49,537 nucleotides of DNA from Planctomycetales bacterium (GTDB lineage Bacteria > Planctomycetota > Planctomycetia > Planctomycetales > Planctomycetaceae): assembly GCA_028285345.1 (NCBI GenBank), contig JANQPT010000026.1, forward strand, positions 1 to 49,537. Reading direction: 5' to 3'. A program made the translations under genes and the position numbers. This document shows positions 17,292 to 27,203 of this stretch, one piece after another. Position 1 is the first letter of the stretch; every line of letters starts with the position of its first letter. Below the pieces are notes generated by a model, which saw nothing but the letters and a program-made list of their open reading frames with translations, ran no database searches and was not told the origin of the DNA.

Positions 17292-19211
17292 GTGCGATTG
17301 AATCTGATGCTTGGTTTCTTGCTGTGCAGTATGCTGATTGGCTTGTTGGCCGAAAGCTTGCCTGCGGACGAACCGAACTTACCGATCTCTGAATCCGAGG
17401 TCCTGAAACTGCTGATCAAGGAAACACCGAAACCAAACTACGGAGCGACAATACACGGGAAAGTCACAGGGCGCGTCGTGACTCACAAGCAGGGCACAGC
17501 ATTGGGGCTGGCAGGCGTCTCGGTTACCGACGGATATTCGGTCGTCAAGACCGATGCTCAGGGCGCCTACACGCTCACTCCTCACAAGGACGCGGTGTTT
17601 ATCTATATCACTCGTCCATCGGGATATGAGGTTCAGGGGGACTGGTACAAACCATTAGCTTCGCGGGCGGACTTTTCTCTCCATCCGGCAGCGCTCGATG
17701 AGAACGAGTACATCTTTGTGCATGTTACCGACACACACGTCTCCCAGAACCCCAGTTCCGTGGCTGGTCTGAGCCAATTTGTGCGAGAGGTCAACGCCCT
17801 CACGCCGAAACCGCGTTTTGTTGTCAACAGTGGCGATCTGTTGAATTTGAGCAAGGCCCTGCTGGGCTCACCTGAAAGGGGGCACGCCGATTTCCGCAAC
17901 TATGTCGGCATCATGAACCATTTGACAATGCCTTACTACAACGTTGCCGGGGATCACACCGATTCCTCTTATCGACTCAAGGAGTTCCCACGCGGAGACC
18001 ATCGCTGCGGTAAGGCGTTGTATTGGGAGTATCTCGGTCCCAATTTCTTTTCGTTTGAATACGGGAAGATTCACTTTGTGTCGGTCGACTATGGGTACCA
18101 CCTCGGAAAGGTACAAAGAGTAGTCAACGGCAAGAAACTAGAGTACCCCACAAATAAGGTTCAGTCACTGCATGTGGAGTGGCTGAAGCAGGACATGGCG
18201 CAGCGGACGCCGGGCACGTTTGTTGTCACGACATCTGAATTCGATTTGATGAAGCACTGCCCCGGCTTTCTCGAATTGTCCGCACAGCACGATGTGCGGC
18301 TGCAACTCGTCGGGGACATTCATGTGGTCTCCGAGAAGACGCGTCCCGTCCCCTACCGCACTGGCGGGGCGCTGGCGGGCTGCTGGTGGAATCCCAAAGC
18401 CAACAAACTTTGTCCCGATCTGTCCCCACAAGGATATCTGATCTATCACGTCAGCGGTGAGAAATTGGAGTACTTCTACAAGGGGCTGGGACAGCGGGCG
18501 GCCATCGTTTCGCATCGCGTTGGCGCGCCGTGGCAGGGTCGTGTCACGGTTCAGGCTCATCTCGTGCAGCCGCGGCCTCATGAAGCGCTGGAATATTCGC
18601 TGGATGGCAAGACTTGGCACGCAATGCAAGAAATCGGCCGGCCTTTCTATCGTGCGCTGTATGCGGCAACCGTGGACTCAACATCATTACCCGAAGGCCT
18701 GCTAAAGTTCAGCGTGAGAAGTACGACAACCGGTGAGGTCCGCTCGCGCAAATTTGTCGTCGTCAACGGCGACGCTTCATCTATCTACAAGACCGACGCC
18801 TCCCTGAGTTTCTCGGTCGCACCGAATTCCAGTTGGACTCCCCCCAAAGCCCCTGTCGTCAAAGTTGATGTGCTGTTCAACGGCAAAAACGTCGGTGTTC
18901 TCGATGCGAGAGCCCGCAAACAGTATTCTTTTCGTATTCCCGCCTCCAGCCTGCGGGCGGCGAACGCTTTGACATTTCGTTTTGGCCACGCCGGCGACAG
19001 CATGAGTCTCAGCAGCCCCGTCCTAACCGTGCAAGGAAAATCAATCCGTGATCCGCGCGACGAAGCAATTCGACAAGTGCGGATTGGGCATTGGGGAAGT
19101 GAAGCGGCCGAGTGGGGCGGTTTCATCGCCGGAGAGGCAGCCCCGCCCGACGAAACCCCGTTCCATCGTAGACAGAACGTCTTTTGCTTTGTGTTAAGCA
19201 ACGCGGAGTAA
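17292..19211 (+). CDS. Secreted metallophosphoesterase with N-terminal Ig-like domain and divergent metal motifs
   Basis: 639 residues from a GTG at 17292, supported by AAAGG 7 bases upstream and an immediate signal peptide (LMLGFLLCSMLIGLL, cleavage near SLPADE). Residues about 55-130 form a carboxypeptidase-regulatory/CpdB-N beta domain (VTGRVV, GLAGVSVTDGYSV, TDAQGAYTL). The phosphoesterase core has VTDTHVSQ and NSGDLLN. The usual GNH reads AGDHTD and the usual GHxH reads VGDIHVV, so two ligand motifs are altered. A C-terminal beta domain follows (EYSLDGKTWH). The protein may have changed activity or be a binding protein. Confidence 0.8.
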   Translation: MRLNLMLGFLLCSMLIGLLAESLPADEPNLPISESEVLKLLIKETPKPNYGATIHGKVTGRVVTHKQGTALGLAGVSVTDGYSVVKTDAQGAYTLTPHKDAVFIYITRPSGYEVQGDWYKPLASRADFSLHPAALDENEYIFVHVTDTHVSQNPSSVAGLSQFVREVNALTPKPRFVVNSGDLLNLSKALLGSPERGHADFRNYVGIMNHLTMPYYNVAGDHTDSSYRLKEFPRGDHRCGKALYWEYLGPNFFSFEYGKIHFVSVDYGYHLGKVQRVVNGKKLEYPTNKVQSLHVEWLKQDMAQRTPGTFVVTTSEFDLMKHCPGFLELSAQHDVRLQLVGDIHVVSEKTRPVPYRTGGALAGCWWNPKANKLCPDLSPQGYLIYHVSGEKLEYFYKGLGQRAAIVSHRVGAPWQGRVTVQAHLVQPRPHEALEYSLDGKTWHAMQEIGRPFYRALYAATVDSTSLPEGLLKFSVRSTTTGEVRSRKFVVVNGDASSIYKTDASLSFSVAPNSSWTPPKAPVVKVDVLFNGKNVGVLDARARKQYSFRIPASSLRAANALTFRFGHAGDSMSLSSPVLTVQGKSIRDPRDEAIRQVRIGHWGSEAAEWGGFIAGEAAPPDETPFHRRQNVFCFVLSNAE

Positions 19212-19499
19212 ATTCGCTGCTGTCCGGATGAGGAAGCTTCGGAATTGTTGATCAATTTGTACCATTCGTATCGCCTTTCACGCGCCGCCATGATGTGTTT
19301 CTGGGAGTGCCAGCACACAATCGCTCCGAGTAACTCGCTGCGTCTTTCGGCAATTGAGCGTTCCGGCGTTATTTGCAACGGATGATCGTCGGCTGCGTGC
19401 TGGCGCATGCGGAATGCTTTTGGGATCTGAACCGGCAAGGGCCCCTTTCTTAAGAATTCCCCTTTTTTAAGAATTAAGGAACAAACGAGGCTATCAACG
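19212..19499. other. 288-bp gap with a 17-bp tandem duplication
   Basis: No coding frame is convincing. Just before the next gene, CCCCTTTCTTAAGAATT (19442-19458) is followed directly by CCCCTTTTTTAAGAATT (19459-19475): a tandem repeat with one mismatch. Its position 24 bp upstream of the start codon puts it in the likely leader of the DUF1349 gene. Confidence 0.6.
19442..19475. repeat. 17-bp tandem direct repeat (16/17 identical)
   Basis: Two adjacent copies of CCCCTTTYTTAAGAATT, differing at one position. Each contains the palindrome TTAA. It may arise from slippage or be a regulatory duplication; no copy is seen elsewhere in the window. Confidence 0.7.
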
Positions 19500-20054
19500 A
19501 TGCGATGGCTAAACGAACCAAGAGAATGGAACGCCTTGGGTAACGGCCTCACTGCTCGGTCGGAACCCAAAACTGACTTTTGGAGGAAAACGCACGACGG
19601 GGGAATTCGCGATAGCGGCCATTTCTATTTCGATTCCGTCGTGGGTGATTTTTCAGCACGAGTCAAAATCAGGGGTGAATACAACTCGCAATACGACCAG
19701 GCCGGACTCATGGTGCGAATCGACGAGCGCACTTGGCTGAAATGTGGAATCGAGTATGTTGACGGGCAGCAATTTGCCAGTGCAGTCGTCACTCGCAACT
19801 ACTCCGACTGGTCAATTGTGCCCCTGCAAAATCCGCCCGCGACCTGGATTCAGTGTGAGCGTCAAGGAACCACCTTCGCCGTGAGTTATTCGCTCGACGG
19901 CACCGAATTCGAAATGATTCGTCAATTGTTTCTGACTGACGAGACCGACCAGCAAGTGGGAATGATGTTGGCAGCCCCCAAGGGAAAAGGTTTTTCCGTT
20001 CGGTTCGAAGATTACCGTTTAATTCACGAGAGTTCGGACGCAGATTCACTTTGA
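19500..20054 (+). CDS. DUF1349 (YesU-like) beta-sandwich protein
   Basis: 184 residues with no signal peptide. Family features are the start MRWLNEP, FWRKTHDGGIRDSGHFY, FSARVKIRGEYNSQYDQAGLMVRID, WLKCGIEYVDG and a C-terminal FEDYRLI. This is the concanavalin-like DUF1349 fold typified by Bacillus YesU, found near sugar-degradation genes; its exact activity is unknown. It lies between a metallophosphoesterase and a sialidase-like gene on the same strand, supporting a glycan-related role. Confidence 0.85.
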   Translation: MRWLNEPREWNALGNGLTARSEPKTDFWRKTHDGGIRDSGHFYFDSVVGDFSARVKIRGEYNSQYDQAGLMVRIDERTWLKCGIEYVDGQQFASAVVTRNYSDWSIVPLQNPPATWIQCERQGTTFAVSYSLDGTEFEMIRQLFLTDETDQQVGMMLAAPKGKGFSVRFEDYRLIHESSDADSL

Positions 20055-20159
20055 AATTACAGGTTGTTTCAAGCTGCACAATGATTTGGTGCTTGTGCCA
20101 CCAGTAAGAGAATTCGCCGATTCCAGTGTCGAAAGCAAAAAACAAGAGGACCTTCCACA

Positions 20160-21392
20160 GTGTTCAATTTCCTCGATCGCCGTCAATTTCTCGCTGCCGG
20201 TGCGGCAATGCTGAGTCAGCCGGTCCTGGGCCAGACCCGCAACGAGCTGGTTCGTTCCATCACGAAAGAGGCGCTGTGGCGCAATCGTGACGGCAAGAGA
20301 GTCACCTGGTTTCATCCCCGCGCCTGTATGCTGCCCTGCAAGTCGGGCGTTCCCATAGCGTTGATGACGCTACAAACGATTGGCGGCTCGGACTATTTCG
20401 GACCCGTCCACTGGTCGATGTCAGAGAATCTCGGTGGGAACTGGACCGACCCGCACCCGATTCCCGCATTGGGCCGGGTTCCGGTACCCGATCACGATGG
20501 TCTCCAAGCGGGCGTTTGCGACGTGGTGCCCCAGTACCATGCTCAGACAAACACAGTTTTGGCGATGGGACATGCCGTATTCTACCGAGGCCCGCATTTC
20601 GCTCGTGGCGACCAATTGGCAAGGTATCCCGTTTACGTCGTGAGGAAGCAAGACGGGTCGTGGTCGGAGCGAAAACGACTCAAATGGGATGATCCGCGCG
20701 GCTCGTTTATTTATACGAACAATTGCGGCCAACGTGTGATTCTGCCTGATGGCGACATTATGCTCGCGTTCACGTTCGGCGACAAACCGACACATCGCTC
20801 GGTAGCCGGAGTCCGCTGCGCCTTCGACGGCGAGACGCTGCGAATCAAGCAAGTCGGGCCGGCTCTGGAACATCCCCACAAACGTGGTCTCTTGGAACCG
20901 TCGCTGACACGATTCGGCGAACGCTTCTATCTGACGATGCGCGCCGAAGATAATCGAGGGTACGTGAGTGTCAGCGATGACGGTCTGCACTGGAACAACA
21001 AAATCCCTTGGGCCTGGGATGATGGAACACCATTGACAATGTCGTCCACGCAGCAGCATTGGCTCGCACATTCAGACGGATTGTTCCTCGTCTACACGCG
21101 GAAAGATTCGTCCAACTCAAATGTCATCCGCTGGCGTTCGCCGTTGTTCATGGCCCAGGTCAATCCCAAGACGTTACATCTGATCCGAGGGACGGAACGT
21201 GTCGTGCTGCCTCTGGCGGGGGATGGGGTGAATGATCCCGGCCATGTGGCATTGATGGGCAACTTCAACGTCACCAATGCCAGCCGGGATGAATCGTGGG
21301 TGACCGTGGGTGAATGGATGCCCCGAGACAATGCTCGCGGTGATGTGCTCCTATCGCGAATTCGCTGGGCCATGCCAAACCGTTTGCTTTAA
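20160..21392 (+). CDS. Secreted sialidase/BNR-like beta-propeller protein
   Basis: 410 residues starting at GTG with AGAGGACC about 10 bases upstream. The N-terminus [13 protein letters not shown] is Tat-like, with cleavage near VLGQT. The mature part has propeller features: [38 protein letters not shown] (Asp-box-like) and [11 protein letters not shown]. It belongs to the exo-sialidase-like propeller group without proven substrate. It is not a close copy of the protein at 4466-5596. Possibly the last gene of a plus-strand run starting at 15567. Confidence 0.78.
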   Translation: MFNFLDRRQFLAAGAAMLSQPVLGQTRNELVRSITKEALWRNRDGKRVTWFHPRACMLPCKSGVPIALMTLQTIGGSDYFGPVHWSMSENLGGNWTDPHPIPALGRVPVPDHDGLQAGVCDVVPQYHAQTNTVLAMGHAVFYRGPHFARGDQLARYPVYVVRKQDGSWSERKRLKWDDPRGSFIYTNNCGQRVILPDGDIMLAFTFGDKPTHRSVAGVRCAFDGETLRIKQVGPALEHPHKRGLLEPSLTRFGERFYLTMRAEDNRGYVSVSDDGLHWNNKIPWAWDDGTPLTMSSTQQHWLAHSDGLFLVYTRKDSSNSNVIRWRSPLFMAQVNPKTLHLIRGTERVVLPLAGDGVNDPGHVALMGNFNVTNASRDESWVTVGEWMPRDNARGDVLLSRIRWAMPNRLL

Positions 21393-22400
21393 AGCAGAAC
21401 CAAGCAGTCACGGTACCATGCTGGGACGATCATTCTCATGTCAACTCTCACCCCAACACCGTCATTCCGGCACACGGGTTGCGCATCCGCTTTGGCCGTA
21501 ATTTGTCGCGTCGGTCTGAATCACCGACTGCATTTCGCCACCAGTCAGCCTCGCGGCGATTGCATCGTCCGACCGCTGGATATGGGCGGACCGTCTGCCG
21601 GAGATCACACTCACCGATCGCAATTCGAAGTGGCCTTAAACGTTGTCGAAGTGATGACACTTGGCGAGTTGGGACGCACCGAGATCATGACCAAGGTTGA
21701 ACCGTCATTTGTAGCTGGCGGCCGAGGTGCAACCTGCTTCGGTCACATCGTCCTGCGCGGATTCCTTCCGAATCAAGCTCGCCGGTGCGCATAGACCCCA
21801 GGTTGGCAGTGACCGCCTGCACATGCGAGTGCCGTTTTCGGCTGTGACTCCCGCTGCTCAAGAATGGGACGAGTCCCATTCTGGGGGTCCGTCTGGCGAC
21901 GTTGAAACAGGGACATTGTCCCATTCCGACGGCCGGATCTGCCGTCTCGGAGACATTCCGCACGACTGGCCCGTACTGCCGGCGAATAAATCTCTGTCCA
22001 CGGAGGTCGGGTTGCCGCCGGAGAACCAGAAATCGGACCGGCCCCCCTACGCGCCCATAAAGGTCCACGGAGTCACGCCTCACGGCGGCGGCCGACGATT
22101 GCACTTCGGTTTTTTTCACGCCAATCATCCCGATGGCGTCCGCAACAAAGCATATGAACTATCAATGTTTGAGCGAGGGCACACATTTTTACAGACCAGA
22201 TCAGACCGGCACGATCCACCCAGCTACCTACAGATTTACGAAATCTCCGCCGACTGGCTCCGCCGACGTTTCCCAGGTGCGGCGGCCGCCGCTGACTCGA
22301 ACCTCCAAACCTGGCTCGACCGCTGTCGTTGACAGCAGCCTTTTTCGCACCGTTCCAACGATCCGTTGCCCGCCCGCAAATCGGTAATCAGAGCATGTTG
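21393..22400. other. 1-kb gene-poor stretch with tandem hairpins
   Basis: Open frames on both strands look like chance frames (Arg- and Pro-rich, no family match). Two inverted repeats with a shared GGGAC/GTCCC core occur at 21862-21881 and 21910-21922. The stretch runs into two clear gene fragments to the right, so it is best read as decayed DNA. Confidence 0.5.
21862..21922. repeat. Two neighbouring hairpins with GGGAC/GTCCC arms
   Basis: GAATGGGAC, a 2-base loop and GTCCCATTC form a perfect 9-bp hairpin (21862-21881). After 28 bases, GGGAC-ATT-GTCCC (21910-21922) repeats the core, followed by ATTCC as in the first. Their likeness suggests a duplicated palindromic element. Confidence 0.6.
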
Positions 22401-22676
22401 TCAAGGCCCCGCTTCATTGTGAGCCTGCGCCATAATCTCCTTGATCACTTCGGTATGGTTCTTCAAGTCCTCCGGTGTCAACCGAATTCGGTACCGACTC
22501 CAGCGGTCGTCATAATCCATCATTTCCAGCCCGGCATCTTCCAATTTTTCCAACGTCTGCTTCGATTTTTCCATGCGGGGCTCCAGACGCAGGAAGCTCT
22601 TTTCCGGGCGGAAGATTGTGAAGTTGTTCTGTGATAGATAGTGATTGCCATCAAACGCCCCCTTATGGAGTTGTGG
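22401..22676 (-). pseudogene. C-terminal fragment of a small domain protein (DUF5655-like)
   Basis: A frame of about 90 residues with no start codon in a sensible place, bounded upstream by a TAA. It reads FTIFRPEKSFLRLEPRMEK, then LEKLEDAGLEMMDYDDRW, RYRIRLTPEDLKNH and IKEIMAQAHNEAGP before TGA. Codon pattern and charged helix/strand alternation are those of a real protein; it resembles the C-terminal DUF5655-type domain found at the ends of larger nuclease or transport-associated proteins. The N-terminal part is missing, so I call it a relic. Confidence 0.5.
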
Positions 22677-22986
22677 TTACCGTCATCTCCAATAGGTGTC
22701 TGAATCGCTTCCAGGCCGATCGCAATCAGTGGTCCGAACCCACTGATAATCAACCGCAAAACTTACGATTGCAAGGTGGAGCGCGGACGGCTGACAAATT
22801 GTGCGATGACCTGAAGTCATCAATCGTAGGATTGCTCACCACACGGCACGCATTCGCCTGATCGAGCACCAGGTTCATTTGTCGTATGCTGAGTGTACAA
22901 GTTGCCGCGAATGGGGGGATCCTCAATTCCATCAGCTCCGTGAACTCGCATATTGATCTCGACCTTGTGTGTTCGTTTGAAATCAG
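22677..22986. other. 310-bp gap between two gene relics
   Basis: Nothing recognisable on either strand; probably an eroded part of one of the flanking relics. Confidence 0.4.
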
Positions 22987-23420
22987 ATGGCTCTTCTATC
23001 GGAAGGACAGCTCATCAGAGGCACCTACGCCGTCGAGCGCTTTCTCGGCCGGCAGGAGATGAAGGTGCTCAACTCCCCGGCGCCGACCTCCAAGTGACCG
23101 AAACACTCCTCGAAGAGGCCTTGATGATCACCCGCATTGGCCATCCCAACAACATCCGTGTCTACGACGCAAACAGTCTTGAAATTGACGGCGCCCGTCA
23201 TGGTTGCTTCACCAAGGAATACATCGCCGGTGGTAGCCGCGACCGCCTCCAGAAGTCCTACCGCACCACAATGATGGCGGTCCCCGAGGCTGTCGACATT
23301 ATCAAGCAAGATTGCGGCGGGTTGACCGTTGCCCATTCCGAAACACCTCCCTTTGTGGACCGGGACATCAAGCCGCAAAACAATCTCATTGGTTTCGACG
23401 CGCTGGGGCTGCGGCAGGGT
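22987..23420 (+). pseudogene. Hanks-type serine/threonine kinase relic
   Basis: An ATG at 22987 opens a kinase N-lobe (GQLIRGTYAVERFLG, then RQEMKVLNS) that stops at 23095. The rest continues in another frame: LLEEALMITRIGHPN (alpha-C Glu), IRVYDANSLEIDG, FTKEYIAGGS, VDIIKQDCGGLTVAH and VDRDIKPQN. The glycine-rich ATP loop is absent: the sequence jumps from one FLG to what is normally a second FLGRQ-type motif, suggesting a deletion. The HRD His is Asp. After LIGFDALGLR the similarity ends without a DFG motif. Together these show a dead planctomycete-type kinase gene. Confidence 0.75.
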
Positions 23421-23518
23421 TGGCGGGCGCTAGGAACGGCAGCGTCAGCAATCGTCCGCGGTCGGCGTAAATCTCTCGAGACACTTGATTTGGTGAACGC
23501 TGACGGCCATCCTATGAC

Positions 23519-25504
23519 CTACTCATATTCAAGAATAGGCTGATTGACGGACAACGTCTCTCCCACGGCTGCCAGGATTTTTGCGATCTTGCCGTCGCGC
23601 TCAGCACGCAGGACATTTTCCATTTTCATCGCTTCCACGACCGCCAAATCTTGGCCCGAACGGACCTCGCGGCCTTCCTCCGCATCCAATTGCGTCAGCA
23701 GGCCCGGCATCGGCGAAAGCAGGTATCGAGACACATCGGGCGGTTCTTTGACCGGCATGCAAGCCAATAACTCCGCAGCACGTGGGGTCAGGACCATCAG
23801 ATCGACCTGCGATCCCCAGTGGAACAGGCGGTAAGTCATATTCCGCCGCTCGATCTGAAGACAGTACTGTCTGCCGTCAATTGTGCACACGAACAATGGC
23901 TGCCCGAACTGCCAATCGCTGACGATCTTGTGCGCCCGCCCCTCATGAATCACCTCATGGCCGCCGGCAATTGACCGGACTTCAACCGGGACGTGTGTGC
24001 CATTGATCACGACGACCCAGTGATCGCTGACCTTCCGTTCATATCCGGGAAGTTGCCCGCTGATTCCTGCAGCGCGGTCCATATACCGTCGGTGGATTGA
24101 CGTTGCGACGACTATTAATTGCACCGGATCGCCGTGGACCTTGTCAGAGGGGTCAAAGCCATTAGGGAATTCTTCAGCGATCATGTTCGTGCTGAGTCGG
24201 CCTTCCTGAAAACGTGCCTGCTCAACCACTGCGGCCAAAAAACTAATGTTGTGCGAGACGCCGCGGACGTAGAATTCGTTCAGCGCCTCGCGCATCTGTG
24301 CGATCGCGTCGTCCCGCGTCGAGCCGTGCGTAATGACCTTGGCAATCATCGGATCGTAGTGCATCGAGACTTCGCCGCCTTCGTAGACGCCGGTGTCCAC
24401 ACGTACGGCGTCCGAAATCGGCGGCGGCAGATAGCGCACCAGCCGTCCGACTGAGGGAAGAAATCCGCGAGCGGGATCTTCCGCATACACGCGTGCCTCG
24501 ATCGCCCAGCCGTCGAGTCTCACGTCTGGCTGCGACAATGGGAGGGCCTCTCCCGCGGCAATCCGAATCATCAGCTCCACGAGGTCCAGCCCGGTCACGA
24601 ATTCCGTCACCGGATGTTCGACCTGCAGCCGGGTATTCATTTCCAAGAAATAGAAGTTACGGTCAGAATCAACAATGAACTCGACGGTCCCGGCTGACTC
24701 ATAATCGACAGCGCGGGCGAGTGCCACCGCCTGTTCGCCCATTGCGGCGCGGGTTGCCGTATCGAGAAACGGTGATGGGGCTTCCTCGATCACCTTTTGG
24801 TGCCGCCGCTGGAGTGAACATTCACGTTCGCCCAAGTGAATCACGTTGCCGTGCTGATCCGCCAAAACCTGAATTTCAATGTGTCGCGGCTCTTCGATGA
24901 GCTTTTCCAGAAAGACCCGTTCATCTCCGAACGCCGAGCGGGCTTCGTTGGTCGCCCTTTGAAATCCGTCTCGGCACTCGTCGTCGTTCCGTGCAATTCG
25001 CATCCCCTTGCCGCCGCCGCCGGCGCTCGCCTTGAGCATCACGGGATAGCCGATCTCCCGCGCAATCTCAACGGCACGTTCCGGGGATTCGATGACGTCT
25101 GCATAGCCGGGAATCGTGTTGACGCCGGCGGCCTCCGCCAATTTCTTCGAAGTGATTTTGTCGCCCATGCTCCTGATCGCGTGGGGACTCGGACCGATAA
25201 AAGTGATACCCGCCTCTGACAATCGCTCGGCAAACACAGCATTTTCCGAGAGAAATCCGTATCCGGGATGCACCGCCTCGGCACCCGATTCCCGGCAGGC
25301 CTCAAGGACTTTTTCAATTGCAAGATAGCTTTGCACGGACGGGGCCGGCCCCAGGCAGACAGCATCGTCCGCCTGCAGCGTGTGCAGGGCGTCACGGTCG
25401 GCTTCCGAGTAGACAGCGACCGTCCGAATTCCCATCTGGCGGCAGGTCTTGATCACGCGGCAAGCAATCTCGCCGCGGTTAGCAATCAGAATTTTGTTGA
25501 ACAT
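23519..25504 (-). CDS. pccA: Propionyl-/acetyl-CoA carboxylase biotin carboxylase (alpha) subunit
   Basis: 661 residues from the ATG at 25504 (MFNKILIANRGEIA), with AAAGGAAAG directly upstream; longer forms lack a ribosome site. Domains: biotin carboxylase 1-450 (HPGYGFLSEN, KASAGGGGKGMR, HIEIQVLAD, EMNTRLQVEHPVTE), a BT-like linker, and a biotin carrier at the C-terminus with the biotin Lys in EAMKMEN. It charges biotin with bicarbonate and ATP; the partner subunit then carboxylates propionyl-CoA to methylmalonyl-CoA. It follows pccB by 23 bp. Propionyl- over acetyl-CoA is favoured by the nearby mutase and epimerase genes. Confidence 0.93.
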   Translation of the reverse strand: MFNKILIANRGEIACRVIKTCRQMGIRTVAVYSEADRDALHTLQADDAVCLGPAPSVQSYLAIEKVLEACRESGAEAVHPGYGFLSENAVFAERLSEAGITFIGPSPHAIRSMGDKITSKKLAEAAGVNTIPGYADVIESPERAVEIAREIGYPVMLKASAGGGGKGMRIARNDDECRDGFQRATNEARSAFGDERVFLEKLIEEPRHIEIQVLADQHGNVIHLGERECSLQRRHQKVIEEAPSPFLDTATRAAMGEQAVALARAVDYESAGTVEFIVDSDRNFYFLEMNTRLQVEHPVTEFVTGLDLVELMIRIAAGEALPLSQPDVRLDGWAIEARVYAEDPARGFLPSVGRLVRYLPPPISDAVRVDTGVYEGGEVSMHYDPMIAKVITHGSTRDDAIAQMREALNEFYVRGVSHNISFLAAVVEQARFQEGRLSTNMIAEEFPNGFDPSDKVHGDPVQLIVVATSIHRRYMDRAAGISGQLPGYERKVSDHWVVVINGTHVPVEVRSIAGGHEVIHEGRAHKIVSDWQFGQPLFVCTIDGRQYCLQIERRNMTYRLFHWGSQVDLMVLTPRAAELLACMPVKEPPDVSRYLLSPMPGLLTQLDAEEGREVRSGQDLAVVEAMKMENVLRAERDGKIAKILAAVGETLSVNQPILEYE

Positions 25505-25527
25505 CTTTCCTTTGCCGTTTAGAACGG

Positions 25528-27060
25528 TCAGAGCGGGATGTTGCCGTGCTTCCGCCACGGATTCTCCAGCTTCTTGTCTCGCAGCATCGCCAACGAACGA
25601 CAGATGCGTTTGCGCGTCTGTCGCGGCTCAATGATGTCGTCGATAAAGCCGCGCCGCCCCGCGATGAACGGGTTGGCAAATTTCGCGCGGTATTCCTCAG
25701 TCAGCTCTTCAATTCGCTGCGGATCGTCGAGTTCCTTGCGGAAGATAATTTCAACAGCGCCTTTGGGGCCCATGACGGCGATTTCAGCACTTGGCCAGGC
25801 AATGTTGACATCGCCGCGCAGATGCTTCGACGCCATCACGTCGTACGCTCCGCCGTATGCCTTGCGGGTGATCAGCGTAATCTTCGGTACCGTTGCTTCG
25901 GCGTAGGCGTAGAGCAGTTTTGCGCCGTGCTTGATGATTCCGCCGTATTCTTGCGCTGTTCCCGGCAGGAAACCGGGCACGTCGACGAACGTCAAAATGG
26001 GGATGTTGAATGCGTCGCAAAATCGGACGAAACGCGCCGCTTTGATCGAGGACTTGATATCCAAACAGCCGGCCAAGACCAGCGGCTGGTTGGCGACGAT
26101 CCCGACCGGATAGCCATCCATTCGCGCCATGCCGACAATAATATTCTTGGCATGTTCCGGTTGGATTTCAAAGAAGTCGGTATCGTCGACGATCTTGAGG
26201 ATCAGTTCTTTGATATCGTACGGTTTCGTCGGCGACTCTGGCACGAGTGTATCCAGGGACGGCTCCTCCCGGTCCACCGGGTCGGGGGTCGGCCGGTGCG
26301 GCGGCGGGACGCGGTTGTTCGCCGGCAAATAATTGATGAACCGCCGCAGCATGGCCAACGCTTCGACGTCGTTTTCGAAGGCACGATCGGCGACTCCTGA
26401 CGTCGTGGAGTGCGTTATCGCGCCTCCAAGTTCCTCGTGCGTGACTTCTTCGTGCGTGACGGTCTTTACGACGTCCGGGCCGGTCACGAACATGTACGAC
26501 GTGTCTTTCACCATAAAGATGAAGTCGGTCATCGCCGGCGAGTAAACTGCGCCGCCCGCGCACGGACCCATGATTAGCGAAATCTGCGGCACCACGCCTG
26601 ACGCGAGGACGTTTTTTTGAAACACGTCGGCGTAGCCGCCCAGCGAGGCGACTCCTTCCTGGATCCGCGCGCCGCCGGAATCGTTGATGCCGATCACCGG
26701 CGCGCCGACCTTGATGGCGTGATCCATGATTTTGCAAATCTTTTCCGCGTGTGCTTCCGACAACGAGCCGCCAAACACGGTGAAATCCTGGCTAAACACG
26801 AAGACCACGCGCCCGTTGACCGTCCCGTAGCCGGTCACCACGCCGTCGCCGGGAATGCTCTGCTTGTCCATTCCAAAATCGGTGCAGCGGTGCTCGACAA
26901 ACATGTCCCACTCTTCGAACGTGCCGGGATCGAGTAACAATTCGATCCGCTCACGCGCCGTGAGCTTTCCCTTCTTGTGCTGCGTGTCGATTCGTTGCTG
27001 TCCGCCGCCCAACTCGGCGGCGGCGCGTTTTTCCTCCAATTGTCGAACGATGTTTTGCAT
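25528..27060 (-). CDS. pccB: Propionyl-CoA carboxylase carboxyltransferase (beta) subunit
   Basis: 510 residues, the normal size for PccB. Carboxyltransferase motifs are present: [44 protein letters not shown], and later [26 protein letters not shown] and [12 protein letters not shown]-type signature ([16 protein letters not shown]). It moves carboxyl from biotin to propionyl-CoA, giving (S)-methylmalonyl-CoA in the cytoplasm. GGGA precedes the ATG by about 5 bases. First of the pccB-pccA pair; the gap upstream holds the phaC-like relic. Confidence 0.95.
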   Translation of the reverse strand: MQNIVRQLEEKRAAAELGGGQQRIDTQHKKGKLTARERIELLLDPGTFEEWDMFVEHRCTDFGMDKQSIPGDGVVTGYGTVNGRVVFVFSQDFTVFGGSLSEAHAEKICKIMDHAIKVGAPVIGINDSGGARIQEGVASLGGYADVFQKNVLASGVVPQISLIMGPCAGGAVYSPAMTDFIFMVKDTSYMFVTGPDVVKTVTHEEVTHEELGGAITHSTTSGVADRAFENDVEALAMLRRFINYLPANNRVPPPHRPTPDPVDREEPSLDTLVPESPTKPYDIKELILKIVDDTDFFEIQPEHAKNIIVGMARMDGYPVGIVANQPLVLAGCLDIKSSIKAARFVRFCDAFNIPILTFVDVPGFLPGTAQEYGGIIKHGAKLLYAYAEATVPKITLITRKAYGGAYDVMASKHLRGDVNIAWPSAEIAVMGPKGAVEIIFRKELDDPQRIEELTEEYRAKFANPFIAGRRGFIDDIIEPRQTRKRICRSLAMLRDKKLENPWRKHGNIPL

Positions 27061-27203
27061 GACGTTCCCGAGATTTCAACATTCAAAGTTCGGCCGGTCT
27101 GCGACCAGCGACAACGGCGGACAGGCGACTCGCTCCGACTTGACCGGCACTCAAGACAGCGACGATGCGCCGCTACCGGGCCGGTGTTGATTGAAGACCT
27201 GCG

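Noticed and set aside
21727-22332. 201-residue plus-strand frame in the gene-poor stretch
   Set aside because: No ribosome site, no family features, and it runs through a palindrome; it looks like a chance frame in GC-rich DNA.
25546-26400. 284-residue plus-strand frame opposite pccB
   Set aside because: Long only because pccB codon use leaves few stops on the other strand; no recognisable motif.
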